DNA of 64,000 nucleotides, taken from positions 248,001 through 312,000 of the forward strand of contig JAGVSM010005032.1 in the NCBI GenBank assembly GCA_022494885.1. Reading direction: 5' to 3'. The DNA comes from Micrasema longulum. Taxonomy: Eukaryota; Arthropoda; Insecta; Trichoptera; Brachycentridae. This document shows, in pieces, positions 1-45,293 of the stretch (positions are counted from its first letter, which is position 1; each line of letters opens with the position of its first letter). The position numbers and the translations under genes were made by a program. The notes beneath the pieces are model-generated. The model saw only the letters and a program-made list of their open reading frames with translations. It ran no database searches and was not told where the DNA came from.

Positions 1-112
1 ACATATTCGCCTGAGAGATCACATTTCGACAGCCTTCAGCCTACTTTCATCCCTGTTTTTCCAAGTCCATACTTCGCTCCCGTACATCAGGGTCGGGACC
101 GGGAATCCGTGA
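1..112 (-). mobile_element. RTE-like non-LTR retrotransposon fragment (runs off the window start)
   Basis: The reverse strand encodes pieces like MYGSEVWTWKN and SRLKAVEM. The DNA closely matches 51,990-52,098, where the same region of the reverse transcriptase C-terminus is better preserved. It carries a stop and is dead. Confidence 0.7.
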
Positions 113-189
113 ATTGAAATAAACTATATGTGTCAATGTTTTTTTATTTGTTTTTCGAGATAATTTTTACAACATTTATTTACATATTT

Positions 190-640
190 TTTTTAGACTT
201 CTCAACAATTTAAAGACAAATTGTCTAACTCGTTCTCATATATATATATATATTTTAGTATCTGCATTTTTCCTTAATTCTTTTTATAAGATTTTTAGAA
301 TTTCGTTTAGGATATCCTTTACTATTTTTTTTAAGTGGCGCATGCTTTCGTATTACGGCGTTAATATTTTTATAAAATAATTTTAATGTTTCATCAGCAT
401 CTAGATTATGAAATAAGTGAGTGCAGTTCATGTAGTTATTTGTCCGAGTTAATTTTGTCATAGTCACATTAAAAAAAGTTTGATCTTATTATATTGTTAT
501 GAGGTAAATTGTTCGTGATAATCTATCGTTACTTCTAATGCAGGGTGATAAGGATCTTCTTTTGTTACTGTATTGAGGCATCTATTAATTTATAGTCACT
601 AAGAATTAAGTCTAGAATTTTACCTTAATGGTTTAGTATA
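190..640 (-). mobile_element. CR1/jockey-group LINE ORF2 fragment
   Basis: The reverse strand reads LDLILSDYK, then YHPALEVTIDYHEQF (end of the endonuclease domain, with the catalytic His context) and NAVIRKHAPLKKNSKGYPKR (linker to the reverse transcriptase). The same landmarks are LDLVFSD, HHPAIEISF and INRHAPF in the better copy at 45,294. Several frameshifts and stops are present. Confidence 0.75.
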
Positions 641-1077
641 TCGTCAAATTTTAAAGTCAATTTTTGTGTCAAGTCATGTCAAGTTTTTAACTGCACGTTG
701 CATTTGTACAGAAAATTTCTTCATGGGGTCGATTATTTGGGATAGTTGCTGAATGTGCATCTTGAGTGGTTTATGCTATGTATATGTGCCGCATGTAATG
801 TATATGTTTGTGTATGTTTTATATGTGCATTCATGTGTGTGCGTGGATGGCTCGGTGTGTACATTCTGTATTTTTATTTATTTTAATATATTACCTCCAT
901 GGAAAACGAAAATGTTAACAATTATTCTTTTCTCACCTGAAATTCGCATTTATTTATTTTTTTGTCACATTTAATGTTTATATCTTTTGCATAATTTATG
1001 AAAACTTAATTGGTCTTTTAATGTTAAAAAAATGTAGTTTTTAATACTTATTATGTACGACTGTATGTTGTTTTCTG

Positions 1078-1124
1078 AATAAAATAAAATAAAAAATAAA
1101 ATAAACAAAATAAAATAAAATAAA
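1078..1124 (+). repeat. (AAATA)n simple repeat
   Basis: About nine AAATA-type units with one interruption. The position after an AT-rich stretch (640-1077) with no recognisable coding suggests the 3' tail of a retroelement. Confidence 0.7.
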
Positions 1125-1234
1125 TTGCTTGAGATGGTAAAATGAGAGTACGAGTAAATTACAGTTTCGTTAATATTGTTAGAAATTTAAGAAAAAGGAA
1201 TTAAGTTATGGTCTGGTTTGAAAAACCAGGAGAG

Positions 1235-1887
1235 GTAATGGGTCAGAAGCTTATAAGAATTGAATTATATTATAAGGTCTCCCATCCACGATATCCATAA
1301 AAGCGAATTGAATACGCGCAACGCATATTTCTAAAAACAATTTTACCTATCAAAACAATTTCATCAATACTTAAGATAATTATTTCGATGGACTGTAATA
1401 TATTCATATTTTTTACTTGGAATTCAGGAGAACTTTAGCTTCATCGAGAGTTTTACATAAAATTTTATCCTATAAGATGGATGCTCAAGATGTTATATTT
1501 CAAATTAACATCAATGTTCCAAATCTTGCCATTCGTAATAACACTTTATTTGCTGTGGGAAATTACAGAACCAACACTGGCTTCTTTTCCCCAATGATGA
1601 AACAGCTGTATGAAACGGGACTTATGGTTTTCTTGTTGTATTACTGTAGAATGTTTTATTATTTAAAATTTCTACTGAATATGCTGTAAATTTTAGGTTA
1701 ATTTTTTTAATATAAATTTTGTACAATTTTTAGGTTTATTTTTTTTTTATAAATCTTGGGTATAAGGAAATTTATGTTTTTAAAAAAACTTTTTTTTTAA
1801 GTAAGCCAAATATATAGTATTATAAATGTTTGTAAAAGGCAGATTTGCCGTTTATGTTAATAAAATAAAAATAAATAAAATAAAATT
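1235..1887 (+). mobile_element. LINE ORF2 C-terminal fragment with 3' tail
   Basis: Decayed frames include WSPIHDIHKSELNTRNAYF (compare VWSPHYVIYKNIIETVQKKF in the LINE at 44-48 kb) and LAIRNNTLFAVGNYRTNTGF (the usual HRTNTG..SP region). It ends with an A-rich (AATAAA)n tail near 1860-1887. Frameshifts show it is a relic. Confidence 0.7.
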
Positions 1888-2564
1888 ACCTTCTCAAAAA
1901 TTTGGACAAACCCAAAATATTGTTGGTATATAAATAAGTTAAAATATTATAAAATACTTAAAGGGTTAGGTGTAGTCAGAGGCGTAAAAAATTGTCATAT
2001 ACGAGTATATAAAGGTATACTAATATAGATATTATTAACTTAACAAAGGTAAAACATTTTCTATGAAATTAAAATTGCATACTACTCTTACTACACGACA
2101 TTCAAAGTTACAACATGCAGAAATATATGAAATGGTTATAAAGTGTGATATCGGTTAAATATACCGCTCAAGGGTTATTAATTTCCCAACCTTCGCTTTG
2201 GTCCCGACGCGGAATCGATAAATCATTTATGCAGATGTCCTATACATGAGATATTGATAAAATTTCGCTGACGCCAACAACGCTTATATCTCTGGGTATG
2301 ATTATATTAGTCGCGTGCATACAGTTTTAAACCAGGGTAGGCAGCACTAAAATAACGCACTCCGTATTATATGTGAAAGTTGAATCTTACCAGACAATTT
2401 CCTTCACACAGGTGTTATGAATCATTATGTGTTGGCTTGTAGTGGATATTGAAATTACTCGAGCCACATCAAATATCCAAATAAGCGCTATATTTTTTAT
2501 GTCATTCCGAATTTTCGTAGGTTAGAAAATAATATACAACTGGAACAATATAAACGGTTGAAAC

Positions 2565-2889
2565 CATAGCATTAAGAATAGTCCAGAAGGAGCGTAGAAT
2601 CATATTTGAATACATCGGACTGTGTCCAAAAATGCCCTTACTATGCCCCCACTTTCGACGCGCGCATTCGTGATGTCGCCGCGTAATGTTGCACGATGGG
2701 ACAAAATATAATAATAACACAAATGTAAAAAAAAAGAATCCGTTAATTTCTCTAAAGTTATATTGTGCACGCGGAAATATTGATTGACACAACAGAGTAA
2801 ATAAGTAAAGGGTCATTTAATAAGAGTGATTGAATTAATGAACTTTGAACTTAAAATAAAAAACAAATTTTATTTTTATATCATGTTAA
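2565..2889 (-). mobile_element. Partial P-element-like nonautonomous element
   Basis: It begins at the terminal inverted repeat (CATAGCATTAAGAATAGTCC) and matches the 3' part of the complete elements at 7,561-8,365 and 30,027-30,819, in reverse orientation. Similarity stops near 2889, where a LINE fragment starts, so the THAP-bearing half is missing. Confidence 0.75.
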
Positions 2890-3110
2890 AATATTATTTA
2901 ACGAAGAGAGGAGAGGAGATGGGACAGAAAGAAGAAGGTGAAAGGAACAACTTAAATATTTAGATAGTGACAATCTTGATTTAAAAGTAAATAAAGATGG
3001 GGAGTCTCTAACATTAGTGGGTTGATTATTCCACAATCGAGCAGCTACTATTGTTAAAGAGGAGGCAAAGGGTTCTCTCATTACTAGAGCGAAGAGAAAT
3101 TCAATGTTGT
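2890..3110 (-). mobile_element. LINE ORF2 extreme C-terminal fragment
   Basis: The reverse strand encodes REPFASSLTIVAARLWNNQP and VRDSPSLFTFKSRLSLS. 'FS..A..LWN.LP..VR.S.SL..FK..L' is the classic end of jockey/CR1-type ORF2 proteins. Confidence 0.75.
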
Positions 3111-3246
3111 GATAGTTGCGTGCGATATTCGGTTATGTGGTCGAATTTGCGACGATTAAAGATATACCGTATACAAACATTCTGCAATCGTTCCAACTTA
3201 TTAAGCAATTCAGAGTTAGCATCTGGATATCATGCATCTGCATAAT

Positions 3247-3900
3247 CAAGGAGTGGGAGAAATAAGCCCTGGACTAATAAAACTAAAGAACTAACGATAG
3301 ACATTTGACATGGAAAATTCATATCAGCAATTTAATTAGCAAAGTAGCGACATTATCGAGTCTTATTTTAAAATCAAAAATTTTGTTTCAAAAACGAAAA
3401 AAAATAAAATATATGAAGCCTATGTATAAACTAAAATATGTTATATGTAACTACAATGGGGGAACAGGATATAAAAATGACATAAACAGACTACAAAGAC
3501 AACAAAATAAAATATTATAGTTAGTATATGACCTTCCCTATCTAACAAATAAACAATTAAATGTAACCGAACTCTTTCAACTAGAATCACTAAAATGTCT
3601 CCATAAATTAGCCACTGATGTAATTGTAGACAAATAACTAAAACTTGAAAAAAAATGTAGTAAACATGGGCACAATACGAGAATATCAGAAAAATATCAT
3701 ATCCAACCTTCTAAAACGAGACAAGGACAGTTGAGACTAATAAACCAGGAACTAAAATTAAACATTAAACTACCAGACCAAACTAAACAAAAGACTCAGA
3801 CAAACTTTTCCGAAGATGTAAAAAATATTATTATCAATATGGAGTTATATATTATTTTTGTAAAATGAATGTAATAATCCGTAAGGGTTATTAAATAAAT
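3247..3900 (+). mobile_element. Jockey-like LINE ORF2 3' fragment
   Basis: Forward frames read HLTWKIHISNLISKVATLSS, then ICNYNGGTGYKNDINRLQRQ and QQNKIL, the region downstream of the reverse transcriptase active site ('GW...K..I..LQ..QN..L'). Several stops are present. The end is AT-rich with AATAAA near 3893. Confidence 0.7.
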
Positions 3901-3904
3901 TAAT

Positions 3905-4150
3905 TTGCAAGAAATTCTGCAATTTTTTAAGTTAGTGCAAACTGCTATAAAGTTTACGACTAACTTCGTTAACCTGACCGTGCCACCCTAAATGCTTATG
4001 TACGATAATACCTAAGTTTTTGACTGAAGTCATGAATGGAATTTCTGTGCCATTTAGTTTTTAAAAAAATTAGAGAAGTCACCGGAGATAATATTCATTC
4101 AACTTCGAATTTGAACGTTGAATCCCAAACAATAGCTTTGAATTCCATGG
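3905..4150 (-). mobile_element. LINE reverse transcriptase fragment, post-active-site region
   Basis: The reverse strand reads LNGTEIPFMTSVKNLGIIVH and KHLGWHGQVNEVSRKLYSSL. 'I....VKNLG...D..L.W..H' is the conserved thumb-proximal segment of non-LTR reverse transcriptases. Confidence 0.75.
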
Positions 4151-5025
4151 CTTTCACTTTAACAAATACAGCCTTATTGTTTTAATACACGGCGCTGAGA
4201 CAAAGGCAAACAGACAAACACGCTTCTCATAAATAATAATTTACTAGAGTTATAGAGTATATATTTGAAAGATAAATAATCAAATCCGATTATCAAAGAA
4301 TAAATCCACCATTAATAGGATCGCATGTTGAAAATATTATCCTACAAAAATGCGAATAAATTTTGCTTCACATATGGCTACACTGATGATTAAACGTCAA
4401 ATAATGAATATAAATGTCTAAAAAAAAAAAAAAACAAATACGCTTTGTTCAATTCGCCCTAATTAAGTTCTTGTAAATGTCGCAAAATGTTCTAAATTAA
4501 AATCATCATGTTTGTTTTCCCGTGTTCATATTTATTTGGCCTTTAATCAAAATGCAAAAAATAAAAACCCCCAAATCAATCACACGATTCAGAATAGCAT
4601 CACAGGTGTGTTGTTGAAAAACACGTTACCCGTGATATGCTGCTCAAAATGAAAAATTAATTTTAAAAAAATTGCATGTTGAATTATTAAACGATTAAAA
4701 ATATAGGATAGATGAAGATAGTTTGAAATTATGCCAAATGAGATCTGGTGGCAAAGACAGGACATGGATATTTAAAAATAATAAATTATTAAATATTATG
4801 GCAGTACACAATATTTCATTTAAACATGAATAAAGCATTAGCTTTTTGTTAAAATTAGCTTAAATTAACATAAGAAAAAGGTTGTTTTTATCTCATTTTA
4901 ATTAAAAATATTTTTTTAATAGCGCGTTTTTGAATAAACGATCTTTTAAAAAGTAAACATTGTATATTTTCGTGCGTTTAAAATGATGGTATTTTGAATC
5001 CTTGCTAATTGTTGTTTATTTCCAG
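4151..5025. other. AT-rich stretch upstream of the first visible transporter exon
   Basis: I see no gene or repeat relationship here. It is probably intron, since exon 5026 is preceded by a good acceptor, and it must contain a branch point near its end. Confidence 0.5.
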
Positions 5026-38449
<33,424 letters not shown>

Positions 38450-38655
38450 TTATAAAACACTATTTATTTAATTAAATTTAGGAAGATTTTATTCACAGAG
38501 GCTATACGACTTACGGTACTTATTGTTGAAAATATTAATATTGTCGAAAAAGTACTGAAAAAGCGCGAAAATAATTATTGTTCGGTTATCGTTTTATATT
38601 ATGTGACTTATTCACTGAACTAACAGGAATATGTGTTCTCTATGTACAAATATTT

Positions 38656-38661
38656 AATAAA
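38656..38661 (+). terminator. Possible polyadenylation signal AATAAA of the transporter gene
   Basis: AATAAA lies 207 bases after the stop of the long terminal exon. Other AATAAA hexamers occur at 39102-39107 and 39457-39462. In DNA this AT-rich the hexamer is frequent by chance. Confidence 0.3.
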
Positions 38662-39339
38662 GTAGAAGAACATTACGGAATATGACACTTGTTTAACAAT
38701 GGATGTTTCTCAAATCAGAGATAGATTTGTTTCGCCAAAAGACTTTAGCGTAGTACGTAATTATACAATAATGTAAGTGACGAGTGACGAGTGATGAGTA
38801 ATGGCGTGTACTCCTATATATGTCACTCGGAACTTGTGACTGCAAAAGTATTATATTCTTCAGTCCAGAGTTGTGGACGATTCGAGAAAGCTATACTATG
38901 AATAGTCGAGTTGCTGCTACTGTGGGCTTAGTTACCACTTACCACTCGAGCGGATACATTGTCGTATTTTAGCCACCAGTATTCGGATAACTTGTATAAA
39001 TATTTAGATTGTTGAATGTTCGGTGTACCTTAACCTAGTGACTGTTTTATTAGCTGTGATCGTTAGCTCGTAATATGGAAGGATGACAAGAGAACGCTGC
39101 CAATAAATTGTTTCGATATTTGCCTTGAGAATTGCACTTATCATTCAAATATTTTTATACCGTATACAATATATTTACAAAAGTATTTTTGAATGCGTGA
39201 GTGCTAATTTTCACAACGAAGTTGTTACTCTACCTGGAATGTGATAATGCTGGAACTTTGGATTTCCCTACTAGGAAGATGTCATAAGTTTAGTATTAAA
39301 GTAGTTGAAGACTGTAATATAGTAATAATATTCCTCCAA

Positions 39340-39470
39340 TCGTCCGCCTGTGTATGCCCAACGCCCACCGAACCCCCCGCCCCCTCCGGCAACTGTCACC
39401 TGGCGCAGAAGCGAACGGTGCAGACTGCAGGGTGCAAGCGATGATGACGCGGTCCCAATAAACTCACCCT
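39340..39470 (+). other. GC-rich exon-like patch, frame unresolved
   Basis: In a flank of about 70% A+T, this patch is Pro-codon rich and GC-rich. All three forward frames are partly open. One reads RPPVYAQRPPNPPPPPATVT followed by WRRSERCRLQGASDDDAVPI; another reads MPNAHRTPRPLRQLSPGAEA and stops at the AATAAA at 39457; a third begins IFLQSSACVCPTPTEPPAP. A possible acceptor (tgtaatatag, ending about 39323) fits the second frame, whereas the first has in-frame stops just upstream. It may be a further alternative terminal exon of the transporter, or a conserved 3' UTR element. I do not recognise the peptide. Confidence 0.3.
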
Positions 39471-41439
39471 TTCCGTGTATGTACATAGATAGATAGTTTG
39501 GAGAATCGATAGTGTTTTCTTATGATTGCGAGCTTTTAGGACAGATATAGTATGTATACGTACTATGGACCTACTTACCGTTATCATGCTTAGAGGCGGA
39601 ACTTGCTTGTCTGAGTACCACTTGAAACAATTTGGTTCACTGTAAAATAATTCCCTTGCAAATACCCAATAATATTATACCGTCGTAACAGAGTTAAAAT
39701 ATAAGGTAATCTATACCATAAAAAGTATTCATATTGACAAGCCACTCCCTCTGAGAAAAAAAACATCAAAAATATATTGTATGTATGTACCTAATGTTAT
39801 ACAGTTAAATGTTTATGTATGTATGTAGGAGAAAATAATGATTTGAAATCGACTAATTTTCTCAAAGCAAATCTGTTTATAAATTGAATAATGGTTTTAG
39901 CTGTACCTAAATGTTATTAGATATAAATGTGCCAAATCTATAAATAATATAATGTACCTAATAAAAACTTGGTTTTATATTCAATGTAATTAATTCTGCA
40001 TTCAAAATGCAGCGTGGGTAGTAGAAATATCACGATATTGTCAATTATGCACTCTGATATGGATCATTTAATTTTGTGTGTATATTATATAATATTTATG
40101 TATTTCCTATAAATGAAGTGCTAATTGACTATTTATTTTTTCTAAAAATTAAATGTACCTAACAGTTAATGTTTCGATAACATTAAAAAAATATTTTTTG
40201 AAATAAAAATAATTAATTACACATTCTGTACGTATGGATTTCGGAAATTCGCTGAATTTTAAAAATTAACTTAAAATATTTACGTAATAAATTGGTTGTT
40301 GATATTCTTCTGAGAAAACAGATTGATTAAGAAATGTAACAATTTTATATACATATTTAATGTTTATCTATGAGAGCTTATTATATTTGACAGAAAGTTC
40401 ACTATTTGAGTTAGTAGAAAAGGGAAGATTTATAACCATTTTTAATATACACATATTTTTTTTATCTATTCATGTCTGTTATTTTTTCGTCCTTGGTATT
40501 TTTTTATAAAACTTTTACACATTACTTGTGTATTACATTAAATTTCAGATAATAATTTCTGGAATAAAATACTTTCCCAATTTTTCTAGAAAGGGTCTAA
40601 CTGTTAAGAAAATTAAATACGTGAAAAATAAAACAAGTACAGTGGAAATCGTTTTTGACAAAGTATTTCAATACATCTTACCATTTTAAGTTGAGAAGAA
40701 AATCTAAAACCTAAAAAATATTAGTTACTAAATAATACTCGTAATATAGAACACCGATTGTTTATTAGGCGAAAAAAACGCAATATCTCCATTATTTTAC
40801 CCTAAATTATGAAATATGATAATGTATTTGAAAAATACTGTAATACCAAAAATTATTTTGAATAAATATCAGTTAAATTATTTTGTATAAGACAGATTTG
40901 TTGTAAACATTTTTTTTTTGTGCGAAGCAAAATTACAAACATTTTAACGAAAAAAAAATTATAATTATTATTACGAGTATATTTTTTTATGATGAAATAC
41001 AGCGTTAAACACCCAATATTATTGGAATTGATTTCTGAATCTTTGGGCATAAAAAAGGCTCCGATTCACCACAGAGGCTGTCTGAAAATGAAATCATTAT
41101 GTTTGATTTCATAAACAATAATATTTTTTTGGACTAAAACTATAAATTCGATTCGCTGTATTTGATGTGGTGGCAGATGATGCACATTTATCGCAATTTA
41201 TGCGTACCTACCTCCATTGCCTAATTAATGATTTACAAATCTACATAATCTTGCGCAAAATGTATAAGTCACCCGGGTCGAACCGATACCTATAGACATT
41301 TACATAATAATACATAGGACATGCCCTGAGCCCTAAAAAATTTATGACACTTGACGACTTGACTTGTGCCCAAACGCTCAGTCATGCCCAACGCGTATTT
41401 AGTCATTCTTCGACTGCTAGCGGGGCGTGACGTTTAGAA

Positions 41440-41530
41440 TCGAAACGAAAATGCCTACTTGTGTCATAAAAACGTGTTAAAATCTTTCGGATAAACATTG
41501 TAAAAAGGATTGTGTAATTTTTTTTGGTAA
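41440..41530 (+). pseudogene. THAP-domain first-exon remnant
   Basis: From ATG at 41451 the frame reads MPTCVIKTC, a stop, then NLSDKHCKKDCVIFF. MP.CV...C.N followed by a short basic stretch and an aromatic pair is the beginning of a THAP zinc finger. It sits about 150 bp before the MITE at 41,604, and may be the 5' part of a different P-like transposon. Confidence 0.45.
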
Positions 41531-41603
41531 ATATTAAGGCTTAAAACTATTAATATTCCAATAAAAATGATATTTTTTGTGAACATGAAACTATGCCAAA
41601 CAG

Positions 41604-42038
41604 CGCAATAGGGAAATATCACATACTACGATTAGCGATAAAAATATATGAAATGGATTAAGAATAATTAATTGTATTTTCAAAATCAATATGGATATTG
41701 TAGAGAAATGTTTTCATACATAAATGTAAAAAAGAAATTCAATAAAAATATGTTAGTAGAAAAACGCGATGTGTTTGACCTTGGTTGTTGTGACGTCAAG
41801 ATTCATGAAATTGTTCCACACAAATTTCGATGGCAGGAACAAATAAACATGAATTGTGACGTATTAGGGGCGTGGCCAATGGAATCACCGTTTTTGCGGG
41901 AATTCAAAATCACAAATTAATAAGTATTTTTTATGCTACTAATAATTAGCAAAAAATTTTTTTTTTACTGGACAGTATTTTAAAAACCTTTATTACTTTT
42001 TTTTTTAAAAAAAAAAAAACGTGATATTTCCCTATTGC
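41604..42038. mobile_element. 440-bp MITE, best copy
   Basis: The terminal inverted repeats are CGCAATAGGGAAATATCAC and GTGATATTTCCCTATTGCG, 19 bp and perfect. Related copies are at 25,876-26,335 and 18,700-18,920 (-). No transposase. I could not settle the target duplication. Confidence 0.8.
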
Positions 42039-42089
42039 GAAGCTTTTCTTGATTACAGTGATGCACTGATAACAATATGTTTTTTAAAT

Positions 42090-42320
42090 ATAATAAACGT
42101 GAGTTTATATTATCTTTTCGTTCCTAAAAATCCAGTGAAAAGAAGTAAATGGGTAGAAATTATAAGGAATTTTAGGAAAGAACCTGATTAGGATCTATCA
42201 AAAACGAATGTTAATTGCTAATGTTAAAATACAAACTTTTTTTATGTACCAAAAATGAGTATCCTTTAATTTTTCTGAGCGTATTCATGCACGTTGAATG
42301 CAGCCCTGGTGTATAAACAC
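42090..42320 (+). repeat. Dispersed repeat R-A, partial
   Basis: It shares aaaaatccagtgaaaagaag, gattaggatctatcaaaaac and gaatgcagccctggt with the longer copy at 21.9-23.1 kb. Confidence 0.65.
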
Positions 42321-44040
42321 CACTTGGTAACTATGGGTACGTTTTCGTGTCACTACTTTTAAAAATATTTACTCTATAGGGCATGTATTTTATTTAAATT
42401 TATATATGGATGAGCAAATCGAAAGATTGTAACCGTGTCTATGATGCTTAAGTACTTACTAACGAATTCTCAAACATTCTTAAAATTACAGATGCCTTAC
42501 AGCGAAGCTGGGTTGGTCATTTTGCTAAATAATATTTTGTTTTGAATGTAAAAACAATATATACGATACAAACCTACAATTATGAAGGAAAATATAAGCT
42601 TTCTCTATTATTCATTCACCAAATGGGAGTGCAATTTTTTAGGTTATAAATATTTCTTAAAAACTATGCTGTAAAAAAAATATGAATTATTAAATTAAAT
42701 TAAAAATATAAAGTTTGAAATGAAGATTTATAAATATTTTACTCCATAAAATATATTTTTTGTGATCAAAAATATATACAATTATTTATTTTATGTCTGT
42801 ATACCATTTGAAAGTATTTTTGTAAAATACACTACTTGTATCAATTTAAATTTCTTGTGAAGTGAAGATTAAGAAGAGTGTATTTCAAATGCATTAATTA
42901 TTGTGTGCTATAAAACCCCACGTGTTGCAGTTATCCATTGTATTATAATATATTTACACAAAAAAATATCGATGTATTGACGCTGAGCGTATGAAAAAAT
43001 AATCTTTAAAATGATTTAAATTTTAGAATTGAAAAAATATATCTGTAAGTTTTCCAAAAACAATTAAGGATTTAAAGTGTAGGTTTTCGAAAATTGTTAT
43101 TAATTATTGTAAAAAATGTATATGGACCCTCCCCCCTCAATGGAAATTACTTACTTGATGTCAAGAAAAGAATGAAAATTATTTTATTTGATTTTTCATT
43201 GTACAATATTAAACTTAAATGATTTTATTTCAATTTGAAGTGCTCGCTGTATTTGTGAAATATGTTTTTGTTTCTAAAACCCACATATCGTTCCTTCGAT
43301 CAATAAAAAAATTATGAAGTATGGATTCCCAGTATCAAATTAATTGTATAAATATTTGATATACTGTTTGAGGAAATAAATAGTATATTTTTGTGTCGTT
43401 GTTCTATTACTTTTATTAGTTTCATTAAAAATACCCTCTCGGCCCCCTAGCCCTAGTGCATAGTTACCAATACATGAACATTTTAGGAAACACGAATTTT
43501 ATTTACCTAGAAAGACAATTTGTTTTTTATTTTTATTTTTAAACCAACAGGCATGCACTCCCTAAAAAGAAAACTTTTACGGTCTAGCTGCTATACGGCA
43601 TAACATTTCACTGGATTAATTTTATTATAAAAAATTAACTTTATATTTTATGTAGGAAAACCACAAATTTTATTGTTCATTGTAGATTTTCTGTTTGAAA
43701 TGAATATTTTTATAAATTTAAACGCTCTCTGCCGGCTATTACATTTTTTTAAATGATTACATCGTTACATGAGTACACAGGTACACAGATTTCTAAATGG
43801 TAAAGTGATATGATATACAAAATAATCAAATACATGTGGACAAAAAAACAAAAATTAAAAATCATTATTATTAAATATTATAAAATCATTAGTCCGATTG
43901 GACTCTAACACAAAACGGCTGAATGACCCAATAAATATTTATTTTATTAAATGATATTGAACAGAAAAAGAAAATCATATCAAATACAGATTAATTCATT
44001 GCAAAGTTTATGTAATTGAGTGAATGATATGATAATTATT
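42321..44040. other. AT-rich stretch without recognised features
   Basis: No coding or repeat relationship seen. Confidence 0.5.
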
Positions 44041-44243
44041 AGTGCTAGAGTATTGTTGTAACTTTGAACTGTCAATTGGTAGACATAATTCTAACGCTCA
44101 TTGGTCGAATATAACCAGAGACAAAAATTTTACCATAACCAATAGTAGACTCAAAACCATAGACCTTTTACACAATTGTGCATATTTATATCTGAGGAAT
44201 CATAGACAATTTTTAAGTTGCTTCTTTATTTTTTAAATACGAA

Positions 44244-45185
44244 ATGAACTGTAGCAAGTGTGTTCAATCGGTAAGTCCCGTTAAAGCTCTAAAATGTGCA
44301 CGATGTTATCTAACTGTACATCCCAAATGCGTGGGAACGACAACAGAAATGTTTAAAAAAATGTCTAAAATATATCGAGCCAACTGGAAATGTGACGAGT
44401 GTAAGATAGATGATCCACGATCTAGTACCAGTAAATCTCCAATAGTTTTTACAGAATCCTTTAAGGAGAAAAGCGTAACATCTTCTGGAAAAAAAATATG
44501 GATATTGATTGTAAACTAGAAAAAATTCTCAATCAGAATGATAAAATATTGGAAACTATCTCTTTCCTGTCATCAAAATATGATGACTTACTACTTAAGG
44601 TCACAAATCTAGAAGGCGAAAACAACTCCCTGAAAACCGTTAATAATGAACTAGTGACAACAGTCAAAGAGCTAAATTTTCGTGTCTCACAGATGGAACA
44701 ACAGTCAAGAGAACATAATATCGAAATGCAGTGTATTCCGGAAAATAAAAATGAAAACCTTATTGATTTGGTGACTCAACTGGGAAGGACTGTCAGAATG
44801 AAATTAAATGATTCTGACATACTTTCATGCTTTAGGGTGTCTAAATCAAACAAAAGTAGTGATAGACCTCGTTCAGTCATCGTAAAGCTATCTAGCACTA
44901 AATGTAGGGACGCCCTGCTTGGTGGTGTTATGAAGTTTAACCGGGAAAACCCAGGAGATAAAATAAATACTTCGCACGTTGGAATTGGAGGAACAAAATT
45001 TCCTATATATATTAGTGAACATCTTTCTCCTTCAAACAAAACCCTAACCCTACCCGAGGATTAAAGCAAAGGAGAAAAAAATCAAATATGTGTGGACACG
45101 AAACGGTCGTATTTTTGTTCGACGGAATGATACATCTCCAGCTATTTTAATTAAGAGTTTAGATTGTCTAAATACTATTAGTTAA
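44244..45185 (+). pseudogene. LINE ORF1: PHD-type zinc finger, coiled coil and FP25-like C-terminal region
   Basis: MNCSKCVQSV opens a cysteine/histidine-rich finger (C-x2-C ... C-x2-C, HPKC, WKCDEC; residues 3 to about 54). The frame then breaks in an A8 run at 44,489-44,496. In the adjacent frame MDIDCKLEKILNQNDKILET continues with a heptad-like coiled coil (NLEGENNSLKTVNNELVTTV) and a conserved region (LLGGVMKFNRENPG, HVGIGG, IYISEHLSP). A second frameshift near 45,055 (after NKTLTLP) is followed by KYVWTRNGRIFVRRNDTSPA, the normal end of this ORF1 type. ORF1 proteins of this kind bind the element RNA and chaperone it. One base restored at each break would be needed for a continuous frame, so this copy is dead unless ribosomes slip on the A-run. 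Confidence 0.8.
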
Positions 45186-45293
45186 TTTATAGGTGATTTC
45201 TCTTCTTATTTCTTATGCAACAAATGTACATGAAATTGAACAAATAAAATTCTTTTCACTTCGTTAAATATATATTATCAAAATACAAGAGGC

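Larger units (their letters stand above)
38450..41300. other. 3' flank of the transporter gene
   Basis: AT-rich with several AATAAA hexamers. Apart from the GC-rich patch at 39,340-39,470, I recognise no gene or repeat. Confidence 0.5.

Noticed and set aside
1..5025. Search for the transporter's first coding exon
   Set aside because: No Met-containing open segment with a phase-0 donor stood out; the region is mostly LINE debris, so the first exon is probably upstream of the window.
41672..41920. 82-codon frame inside the 440-bp MITE
   Set aside because: It is not conserved in the other copies (25.9 and 18.7 kb), which are interrupted at this place.
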